Positions 46,473 to 57,271 of a DNA stretch of 64,000 nt are shown one piece after another. Numbering within the stretch: position 1 is the first letter of the stretch; every line of letters begins with the position of its first letter. The notes beneath the pieces are model-generated. The model worked only from the letters and a program-made list of their open reading frames with translations, made no database searches and was not told the origin of the DNA. Source of the stretch: Paragyromitra xinjiangensis (lineage: Eukaryota > Ascomycota > Pezizomycetes > Pezizales > Discinaceae); NCBI GenBank assembly GCA_038503065.1, contig JBCAMK010000003.1, positions 1,116,001-1,180,000 on the forward strand, written 5' to 3'. A program made the position numbers and the translations under genes.

Positions 46473-48398
46473 CTAATAATACCCAGTAGAGGTCGGCGCC
46501 GCATAACTCGTCGCCGTCGCCGAACTAGTAGCAGACAGACTCGCTATAGCCTTGGCTTGGAACGCCGGGAACTTATCAAGAGGATTAATAGCAAACACCA
46601 TACCCTGTTCACAGTGGTTCGAGAATCCACAGTAAAACCAAAGCGGCTTGCTATCGTTGACAATAAACTCCTTAACGATCAACCCATTGATGTTCTTAGT
46701 GTTCGACTGGACGCCAGTCCTAAACCCATCAGGGATCCCAACACATGGAGAGTCGAAAGAGGACTGGGTGACAGTGTGGTTGGCGGCAAGGAAGTTGAAA
46801 GAGATCACATCACCAACAGCAGCATTGACGGTCTGCGGGTTATACCTCAACACTGGCTTCGGGTTCCCATCGACGAGGCCACCAACGTTCACATAATAGG
46901 TGGTACGGGGGGGAGTGTAGGTGTATGATGAAGTTGTATAGGCTGCGTAGGAGGAAGTCGTATAGGCGGCTGCGTAAGAGGTAGTCGTATAGGCAGCTGC
47001 GTAGGAGGTACTCGTATAGACAGGTGCGTAGGAGGTAGTCGTATAACCAGCCGCGTAGTAGGTCGCGCTACTAGTATAGACGCTCGAAGACGGTGTGCTA
47101 GCAATAGCCTTGGCCTGGAAAGCCGGGAACTTATCAAGCGGATTAATAGCGAAGACCATACCCTGTTCACAGTGGTTCGAGAATCCACAATAGAACCAAA
47201 GCGGCTTGCTATCATTCACAATAAACTCCTTAATGATCAACCCATTGATATTCTTAGGATTCGACTGAACACCAGTCCTGAAACCATCAGGGATCCCAAC
47301 ACATGGAGAGTCGAAAGAGGACTGGGTGACAGTGTGGTTGGCGGCAAGGAAGTTGAAAGAAATCACATCGCCAACAGCAGCATTGACAGTCTGCGGGTTA
47401 TACCTCAACACGGGCTTTGGGTTCCCATCGACGAGTCCACCGACGGTGACATAGTGGGTAGTGCGAGGAGGAGCATAAGTAAGTGTAGAAGTAGCGACAT
47501 ACGGAGGAGGCGTATACGAAGCATAAGAAGTGACCGAAGCCGCATACGGAGGAGGCGTATACGAAGCATAAGAAGTGACCGAAGCCGCATACGGAGGAGG
47601 CGTATACGAAGCATAAGAAGTGACCGAAGCCGCATACGGAGGAGGCGTATATGAAGCATAAGAAGCGACCGAAGTCACATACGGAGGAGGCGTATAAGAA
47701 GCATAAGAAGTAACCGAAGCCACATACGGAGGAGGCGTATACGAAGCAACATAAGAAGACACCGAGGTAGACCCCGCAAACGGAACCTTCATAGCTGCCT
47801 CCCTGAATTTCTCCAAAGTCTTATCCCCAGTCTTTGCCGCGTTGATCGCAAACACCATCCCAGCCTGACAATGAGGGATTGCACCAGCAGTTTGTGCGCA
47901 GTAGAACCACGCCGGGTTAGTATCAGCGATAGTAAACGTGTTTGACACCAGACCGAGGATGTTCGCCTACACTCGTTAGCATGATACTAGAACAGGGTCA
48001 ATGATACACACCTTATTCGGTCTGAACCCGGTATTGAACCCGCCATATTGCGGGGAGCAGGGAGTATTGAAGTCTGCCTGTGTTGCGGTGTGGTTATTCG
48101 CCAAAAAGAGGAACTCGACCACATCGCCGACGTCACCGTCGACGTATTCGGGGTCGTATCTGAGGATTGGTGCTCCACCGGTAACATTCCCTGCGAGACC
48201 CCCAACTTTGACGGTGTAGGTCTTGGCGGGCTTGTAGGAAGAGTAGGTAGGCGTGTAAGCCGTGGTCTCTGCTGCTGGGAGTTGTTAGTATAAATTGTTT
48301 GCATTACAGTCACTGGAAAGCATACCTGCAACTGGGATTGCGGATGCGAGGAGGGGGAGCGACCCCAACGCCAATATGGCGATGTCAGTGAAACGCAT
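46473..48398 (-). CDS. Secreted protein with three cupredoxin domains and Tyr/Pro repeats
   Basis: Exons 48398-48326, 48274-48012 and 47966-46473 on the minus strand encode 609 residues. A signal peptide (MRFTDIAILALGSLPLLASA) is followed by three plastocyanin-like domains of the fungal extracellular serine-rich type. Each keeps candidate type-1 copper ligands: domain 1 NNHTATQ with WFYCAQ..PHCQAGM; domains 2 and 3 ANHTVTQ with WFYCGFSNHCEQGM (His, Cys, His, Met). Between domains 1 and 2 lies a repeat of about 15 residues containing SYTPPPY six times; between 2 and 3 a Tyr/Ser/Thr/Ala linker (TTTSYAAAYT). Domains 2 and 3 are almost identical. Fungal proteins of this class usually have one cupredoxin domain and are cell-surface or secreted, some expressed in infection or fruiting. 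No C-terminal GPI-like hydrophobic end is seen. Intron 47967-48011 is only 45 nt. Confidence 0.9.
46545..46918 (-). repeat. Intragenic duplication, third cupredoxin domain
   Basis: Bases 46545-46918 match 47104-47477 (offset 559) with only scattered, mostly third-position differences. The unit encodes one complete cupredoxin domain. This points to a recent tandem duplication or gene conversion. Confidence 0.85.
47104..47477 (-). repeat. Intragenic duplication, second cupredoxin domain
   Basis: Partner of 46545-46918; it encodes domain 2 of the same protein. Domain 1 (about 47800-48240) is clearly more divergent. Confidence 0.85.
47498..47757 (-). repeat. 45-bp coding minisatellite (YTPPPY repeat)
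   Basis: Six tandem units start near 47498, 47543, 47588, 47633, 47678 and 47723. The core on the plus strand is CATACGGAGGAGGCGTAT. Each unit encodes 15 residues around SYTPPPYAASVTSYA. The inner copies are nearly identical; the outer ones diverge slightly. Confidence 0.92.
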
Positions 48399-51300
48399 TT
48401 TGGCGTTTACCAGGTAGTGCTGATATAGAAGGTTTAGTTGATGTTTTTGCTGTTTGATGGTTTCCACACAATAGACAACGAAATGAAGCGAAGAGAGAAG
48501 AGACTTTGATATCTAAATAGCTTTGAAGGAGTAGATAGAACCGGATGATGAGGAGTGAAGAAATCGAAATAAGTCGGCCATGCTGGACGTTATTTATCTT
48601 TACCGCTCCTTCGAATTACTCTACGAAATCCAATCCAGCACAGCCAGGCATGCTGGATCGTGTACAGAGAGACAGCACAGACGTGTAAGCACACGCTAGA
48701 ATATTTCTTACTATGCATACAATATTCACTGGGCGAAGAAGATCAAGATCAAAATCAAAATCAAAATCAAATACTTGAGGCTATGTCGTACCATAATTGG
48801 GATGCGACACAGGAAATATCATTGGTAACCACCGTTGAGGCAACCAAGCACGTCTAGCAAAGATTATTCCTAGATTATTCCACCGTCTATTCCTATTCTA
48901 GGCCTATTTACTGCAGTGGCTGAGGCGCCTGTCATATCTGCGACGAATCTATTGGACATGTTCTTCCCCAAGCGGTTAATTTATTGCCGATTAGTATACA
49001 GGGGACACAAATTTAGAGCTTATCCATCAAAAAGCTTATTTACCCCTGCGCGGGACGGGAACCTGGCAGAGAAGAAAACCATGCACCTCGATGATCAAGC
49101 AAGAACCTCAGCCTTGTGCTCGCTATTCAGAGCTCCACGTTTGTGCCATTTGTCGCGAAATATCGGTGAGCGCGGCCGTCGAGGTAATCGACGGATTTAT
49201 TCCGATGTCTCTAGTCCACGCACTGTAGAGAGAAAATAGAAAATACATGTAGGTTAAACAAGAATGCAAAAACGCACAGTAGAAAAATAAGTTGAACTTA
49301 CTGCAGCTGTATCGCGGTTAGCTATCTCGCTTCCGAGCACCAGATTTGAGACACTGCTGGGCTTACGTCTGGGCAACTTAATCACTAATCCCTCTCACAT
49401 CTGAAACTACATTCCAGTCTACCACGTTTTTACTTAACGATGGCGATCAGTAGGGTAGTCCGACACTGGATCAGCTGTAATATTATTCGATGGCTGACTA
49501 TCGTCATTAGGGTGCAAAAGTATAGTGATATGATCACTATATCAAACCGAACTGCAAAGTCTGTAGAGCCAAGACTCAAAACAACTGAGCCTCCAAGACC
49601 AAGAAAATTTCTTTTTTTATTCACTCTTCTTACAGAAGTGGCAACCCACTCAGTGAACACCAAGTACAGTTCTCGAAAGTGAAAAAAAAAATATCCAGAC
49701 CCCACCGAAAGAACCAAGACACAGATAGCCTGCATGACCTATAAGCATAACCCTCAAGTGATCTTCAAATTTCTATTCTTACTCAATACCAAGTACCTAA
49801 TAACCCAATCCGTTACCTCCACACGCAACTAAGATGAGCATACGTATATCTCATGTACCCCAGACCCGATACTCCGGAAATGATGCTATGAAATGCTGCG
49901 CCACGGAATTAATTCCAAATCCACCAAGAGCCACACGAGACCGGGGGGTTTTAGCGATGCAATAGTGCTGGTTGAACATGCATGTTGACGACAGTCTTAC
50001 CACTTACTTCGCTACTCCACCCAGCCACCTAGTAAGCCCCAACCAAAAAAACTCTGAACCTTATCAAAACATCCAAGAACACCAACTCGGTTTTAATCCG
50101 CCCAGAGGATCTAAAGACATTTGACCAAGACCAATAGTAGACTTCAATAATCCCGCAAAAGCACCGGCTATGTCTCCCGCAAAACTAAAGCCACTGATTC
50201 GATTACGTGAATTTTAAAGTTCTGAGGCTGGGCTTACGCCGAAGCCCGATGTGTTTATCGATATCCAACCAACTGACCGTACCTCTCCACGCCGCCCTTC
50301 GAACCCATAGACCTAAGCGCCAACAGAAGGAGCAATGAGCTCTGACGATGCACACTATCAATTGATCCCGTGGATAAGGCTCGAATAAAATATTAAGTTT
50401 CATATCTTGTGTCTTGGACTGGGCCGAGGGTTACTATTTTAAGTCAGTGAAGCTACTGCTGCATGATTTCACGCTCACCGGGTGCGTGGTTTACATTGTA
50501 AACATCTTGCGCAAAGTACAATGGATATCGAAAGCATCGTCAAACTTAGGCACGGCTCAATCACCCCCACCAGAGTATGTGCATGCATGGCAGCCTGGAT
50601 TTTTCCCGTGATGGACTAAGGAAGCTACCAGAAAGACCCGGTGGGTTGCTAGAGATCGAAACACAGTCTTAAAATACCACTTGGTTCTGATAAGTTGATC
50701 GAGCCGTTGTATACTGCACGTATGTTTAAGGTGACTGGTGGTGTAAAAGCCAGAAAAGCACAATGTGTCAGGCCTTGATTGAAGACAGTCGATCTCTTAG
50801 GATAGGTATTAGTTACCTATTGGATAGATCTTCAGGCTCACTCCCTATTCTGTTGGCACCGATCATACGCACAAGCCTAGTCCCCCCAATGTGATATCGA
50901 TCCGCTTTCTCAATTCTCTCGTGCTTTGTTCCTCCCGTCAAGCGTATAGTCTTCAGCTGTGACACGTATCTATCAACTCAGATTCAAAATATACCCATAA
51001 ACAAACAACCTCAGGCAACATAATCCCATCCTTCGTCCACCTATTCAATTGCCTCCATGATCTTTTTTTAAAAAATGAACAGACCAGTCAGAAGAACCAA
51101 AAGCTCAACATGTACACCAGCCCTCCACTAGTAGTAACCTAGTATTTGCCACTCCCCCACATATGCACCATCTAACCCAACCTTACAGGTCTCCCATATC
51201 ACGCGGCATACAACGACCGTCCAGACATGTCTCAATGATATCTTTAGACCCGGCGAGCCCAAAATCCCCTTGTCTCCAAACCCCACAGTGATCCCCGATC

Positions 51301-54300
51301 GACGCAGGCATCCCAAGTCTATCCTAGTCACAGAATAAACTTACCAAGCTCCTAAGACACGAGGGAGGAAGACAACAAACCTCCACTTGTAATACCAAGC
51401 CAGCCCAAGAGACGGGCCAGAATGGTGTAGCGTCATATGACTAGATGTCAGCTTTGTAAGATATGGGAGATACATGGAGCCGAATTGCCGCAGGGCTGAG
51501 AGGACCATGGAATGGATATAATGAAAAGTAGAGTAACTGCTGCAGGCTATACTCAAATTATTCTACTAAATATGTGCACCTTCATTAATTTCTTGTTTCC
51601 TCGGACATGTGACAAGATGCTCACCGAGTGATAATTTGTGAACATAATATTGAGTAACCGATCTAACTCAACATAGCTTAGAACTTCAAAACCCTCTCGA
51701 TAGCCCTTTGAATATGGTTTCAAAGCTAGGCAGTTGCTGTGGAATGGCAACCATTTAACTCATTCCCTACTCTTTGTACTTCAACAATTCATTCCCTCAC
51801 TTCTAGACACTCTACTCCCCCTACAACGATACCCCAACCCAATTTCAAAACTACAATCAGAAACATTCACCAAGGTCAAACAAATCCGATTCCGATTCTT
51901 CTGTGAAACGCCGAAGTTCATGACACTCATACTCATGTTTCCACGTCCCAAGAACCTCCCTACACATGAACTAAACGCAAAATCAAGTACTTCGAATACC
52001 AATCTCTCGCACGCCCTTCTTCAAAAAATACCTCATCAAGAACTTCTCACGATTTCCGCCCCTAGCTAAGCCCAAGGCCAACAAACATGAATCGTCTCTT
52101 GCCCCGAGGAATTTGAAAATATTTTCGTATACTTACTTCTTACCTACACAATACGTGACAAACATAGGGAATACTCTGGCTTCCGAGAACATACACCAGG
52201 TCTTCTCTAGTGAACCTTTTCACTGCTTTCCTGGACCTATCGCTCGACAGGACCGCAACCACTCGTACGCACCCAACCGGCTACATATCCAGGCCTCCCT
52301 ACACCCAAAGAAGGCAGAAACCTTGTACAGAAACCACTTTTGCTTCCTAACGCCAAAGTCAACACCATACCCCTCCAGTTCATACCAGTGAAAGCGGTCG
52401 TTCCAGTGAAACCCCAAAGGGCCCCCATATCAACTTCCCCCTAGCCGTTAAACACCCACTCTTCCTTTATAGAATAGATCATCAAAACTCTACAAACCAC
52501 TCCCACCTCAAACCCCGTACCTACCCCTTCCCCGTTGCCGCGCATCCCGAAGCCCGAAGCCTAGAAAACCATCCCAATCACCCACCACTGATAGGGTCTA
52601 CATACACTTCCCCCCCCCTGCAATACCACATCTTGCTTACTATGACCAAATCTCCCCCCATAGCGTAATATCTACCGTTCCCTGAATTCCGCAAAAAAAA
52701 TAAAATCAGCCCAATTAGGCAAGACTTTCTCCTCCAAGTCCCGTAATTAACCGTATGTCGTTATCGATTACGATTATTTCGGTAATCTTCCGGACGGAAC
52801 CAGCCCCCCGCCCCGATTCAACGATAGGAGCTGAGCTGAGTATGTTGCGGGAAACACCCTACGATCGAATGCCTCCGACTTTGAAACTGGATATCACTCA
52901 TCGTCCCAAGTTCGGCCATGCTCCACATTAAAGTTGGTGATAGGAGTACTCGGCCCTCTTCCGGGTACCTCTTCTAATCAGGAAGTCCGAAGCAAGTAAT
53001 CGACGATTGCTATGGTTGGTAGAGCTGCGAGGGGCCGGAGAGAGATGATGGATCAAATGAGGATGGGCATCTATCCCATAATTAAATTTAATTCATAGCC
53101 TTGATGGCTTGCTTGCTCAGTGTCGTTATCACTATTATATAAAACTTTCATTGTCAGTACATGATAGCACAGGTAGATGTAGAGATGTAGAAAGCTACTA
53201 ACGATTATTTTGCCTCTGCTGTATACCTAGAGTATACTTTTTTTTTCCAGCCTCGTGTCCACGTTGCAGTCGCCTAGATTTCCCCCAATATTTGGTGTTT
53301 AAAATCTGGATTCTCCCTACCTGCACGAATTATATATTGTATCGTCTCACGTGAAGCCATCCATCATTGCAAAGTAATCTTAAACCCCCATCACCAACCC
53401 TTCTAGTCCACAGCCTGGGCAAAAAGAGCTCCATACCCGCCACGAACCCACACTGAAGCAGCTTCAGCTCGACCATCGTATACGTATTCGGGTGTACCGA
53501 AGGAAACCCAGATCACGCCAAGATCTTCAAGAAGTGAACCGCAACAATATGTCGTTCTCGGCAGGACACTGGTTAGCAAACTGGCTTGAGAGGAAAGGGT
53601 CATAGCAAAATAAGAGAACAACTTGATGCATGACGTACGAGGAACCGATCACATGTTGAGACTCCAAGTCAGTTGTCAATTACTGTAAGGAGGCAAGTTC
53701 CACAGCACGCCCCGAGGGTGTCGTGTATGTACACTATGATTCGGTAGATAGATAGAGGTGGTGAGTATAGGTAGGGTCGGCAGGTAGATACTCTTGACCC
53801 TCAAACTAAAGTGGATCAAGTCAGCCACCAAAGTGCCACGTCTTGACCACAGAAAACAAATCTACCGCTTTGCTCGAACAAACTAACTTCTAAATCCCCT
53901 TGTGTAATTCCGCCAAGGGGGTAAGCCAATAAGATTGTTGGCTCCGAACAGTGGCGCAGTGAATAGCAATTCATAGAAGGTGAAACCGACGATGCTCTCG
54001 ATCAAGAATTTATCAATACGCTTGACGGCTGCGAGTAAAAGCCTCCACCACGTTCTATATGTAGGCATCTTTCTTTTTCTACATGATCGGCATCACATAC
54101 CCTATGTACAATATGCGATCAAAGCCCGCAGGTCCGTGAGACAGTCCTTTACTCTTATGAGAGATAATTTCATGGTTGTATTTTCTAAAGCACTCATCTA
54201 TTCCTTTTTCGCCCTCCTCATCTTCTTTATCATAACGTTTCTACATGCATACATGTAGTAGTCACGGGATAATAAGGTATTTGAACGAGCTCTAGCTTAA

Positions 54301-57271
54301 CGAGATACACCCTGTGACCATAGACTACTTGAGCGAGTGACCAGCAGTGACCAAGTACCTCCCATCCCCCTCCTTCAGGATACGAGAACCATCAATCATC
54401 CAAACTCCAAGAGAACCCACTGCCCATTCCCAAGAACCCCCCAAGAACCCGCAAGAAAATTCAGATCTACAAAGTGAGTATTCCCCAGCAGAATTTCGAA
54501 CCCAGCAAGGCACTCACACTGGTCGAAATCCCAAAACTAGAACCCCTCATATATCCCCCCACAGCCCTACCTTCATGCGGACACCCCTCTGATTGATTGC
54601 GTACGGTATCATCACCGGGTGTAGAGGGAGTTAGAACAAAATCGACAACTCACGCCTCCGGAGAGATCAAATATTTATTCCATATCCCAAAGTGCCACAT
54701 CAAGATTCCTATCATTCACCGAAACTCCTGTGGCGTTACATCCCTTGTCCACCATAATTTGTTTTTTTTCCCTCCCTCTTTTGCCTCTCTCACAAGTTCC
54801 TATGCAGCCGGCAACGAGTTCAGCCGAGACCACCATCACCGGAAATTTTTCCGAGTCTTTTTAGATCAGCCGGCAGGTAGGTATTTTATTCTACCTGATA
54901 CCTGAGGCGTCGACCCGATGCAAGATTACTGTTTAAAATACATAGGGGCACAATAAAACCCTGTTACCGCATTTCTACGGGGTCGGCGAATCGGGATTCG
55001 GCATCTGGAACGAAATCACCTATTCCCAACTCCGGGGGGGGGGCCTTCCTATATGGTAGCGGTCCCGTAGCATAGCCGCCCCTAATGACCTTAGCTGAAC
55101 GGGATGACGATATAGTTTTCGATCTATGAGGCGCAGGAGTCCCTTGCAACAATCAACGGAGGTGTTTCGAAACGGTACCTGAAAGGTTCAAACAGTTTTC
55201 TGCCACTATCGTGAACTCGTCGCACAACATCAAAGGCAAAATTCGGTCGGGGTGTGCATGGATTTGAACATTAAGGCCGGGAGATGGTCGTTGAAGAAAG
55301 AACGGTTTTTTTTTTTCCAATGAAGAGGACCGTGCACAGATAAAAAATCCGGGGACAGTCCGGGTGACTTTACCGCTAAAACCCCCACGGCCTCCTGCAT
55401 CGACATGAATGAGTTCTTCTCGTCACGGACCCACTCTCTCGCAGTGTTTCATTCCGTCGAGGTTGTCGGATCAAGCCGGGAATGCATGTGAACGCTAAGA
55501 TTCAGTCAGTCCCGCTATGCCTCCACGGCAGCTACGGCAGATGAAACATGAAATGCTGTACGTAAGTGAGGAGAGGAGAAGACGGTGGATAGTCAAAATA
55601 CCTTTCTATGATGTTTTTTGAACCATCCTTTCGCTTGTGGTTGAGATTGCTTAAGGACCATTCATGATGTTTTGAAGCCTCGGTTACTGCAAGGGTCTTG
55701 GGGGCCAGATTTCCTAACTTGTGCGTGTCTCTAGGGATAAACGAGAAACCCTATCCTCATACTCGGCGAGTGATGAGACGTGAAGTTACACCCAGCCAAA
55801 GCACCCTTCAGGATTAGTACCGAAGCAGAGTACACGGAAAAGATAAGTGGTTGAACACCGCAGACTCGATAAGAAAAACTAATCGGGTAATCATACGCAT
55901 ACGTAGCTCCCACAGTGGTCAACCATAAGCTTCGGATACTCAAGCCTAGGAAGATCATCCAGGGTCTGAAAATTGGTTCGGTAAAACAAAGACGCGAAGA
56001 ATGCCAGCAGCTAGGATATTCGGTTGCAGAGCAGACTTCGTCCGGGGGGGAAGGAATTAACCCAGATATTGCGAAAAAACGTTAAAAAGTCCTAATAAAT
56101 AAATAAAGACAGACAGGCATGGTTAATCTCCCGCAATTACCCAAAAGCAGTAGACTGCTGGTAGACAGGACGAACCCGAAGACCGAAATCATAGAATGTC
56201 ACTCTGTCAAAGCTGTTAGTGTCGACTCAATCTGGACTGAAGTCTTTTGAACTGATTATAAAACTCAACTCCCCAACACCAACCACACCTAACAAACTGC
56301 CTGCCTCTCCCTCAACAAAAAAAAAAAATAAAAAAAAAAAAAATGGAGAGCAAATAACCCCGCACTCCAAAAAGCAAGCTTATATAGTTCAAGTTACCAA
56401 CTAAACCGCAATAGGTCTCGTCGTCGCCCAGCCTCGATCCAATCAAAAACAGAAAACACAGAAAGCCCCCAAATATGAAAGGAATTGGAGTGAAAAAAAT
56501 AAAATAAGCAAGACGTGCCCGCCCCTTGATAAGAAACCCCTCGCCAACTCTCCAAAATCCAGCCCAGAGAAAAGGCGGTACTATCTAAAAATACAAGGAT
56601 GATATTGGAACAACAAGCCACCACCACGCGCGAAGAAGACATCAAGTTAGCAACCCCAACCTACATCACGAGGATGCATTATGTCAGTTAGTTACCGGTG
56701 GTCATGTTCCGAAAAACAATAGATCACAACCAGAGCCCGGCAACGGATCATTAAGAGAAGACACAACCTCCACTATTTACAAGATATGATGAGTGATATA
56801 AACCTCCCGCCCAATGCCACCAGATGCCTTTAAGAACAGGAAAAAAATTCCCGAATACTGGGATCTTCATCTTGCCAGAGAATATATGAAATAAAATGTA
56901 TGAAGAGTGGAAAATATGAAAAAAAAAACTAAGCATCAACAAAGGCGCAGACAAGTCTGAGAAAGAAACAAGATACATAGATGTTGTTAAGAAAGGGATG
57001 AGAAAAACATTAAGCTGAAGAATGTTAAGTTTCTCCCGAAGTCTTCAACTCCCCCGCCCCTCCAAAGTCGAGAACCCAAACCAAAATGTAATAATAATGA
57101 GAAAAAAAAATAACAATGTAGCCAACCCGCTCCAGACACTTCACCTCCCACCACGCGCGCCGTCAGACATAAACCTCCCAATTCACCGTTTTCGAAACCA
57201 AAAAAATGTCCGCTTTTTTTAATATAAGTTTTGTTGGCTTTGACTCTGCAGCATACAGCTCCAGGTAATAA
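48399..57271. other. 8.9 kb gene-poor region
   Basis: No convincing protein gene is seen in either strand; no ATG-started frame of notable length has a recognisable domain and no family hallmark was found. The first 300 bases are the promoter of the cupredoxin gene. A (ATCAAA)n repeat lies at 48741-48771 and TACATGTA at 49244-49251 and 54250-54257. From about 51750 to 52640 the plus strand is strikingly C/A/T-rich and G-poor, like the 5' leader of a fungal transcript, and 56200-57200 is A/C-rich, which on the minus strand resembles 3' untranslated DNA of the regulator starting at 59842. Homopolymers (poly-G near 55033, poly-A near 56320) occur. No transposon domain was recognised. Confidence 0.5.
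48741..48771. repeat. Hexanucleotide simple repeat (ATCAAA)n
   Basis: Five units of ATCAAA/ATCAAG-type repeat about 345 bases upstream of the cupredoxin gene start. A likely polymorphic microsatellite. Confidence 0.8.

Noticed and set aside
46341..47654. Plus-strand frames with repeated Arg/Ile/Ser units
   Set aside because: They are antisense to the cupredoxin repeats; the repetition comes from the 45-bp unit read in another frame.
48916..49239. 107-codon plus-strand frame in the gene-poor region
   Set aside because: It starts with GTG, and no similarity or splice-supported extension could be found.
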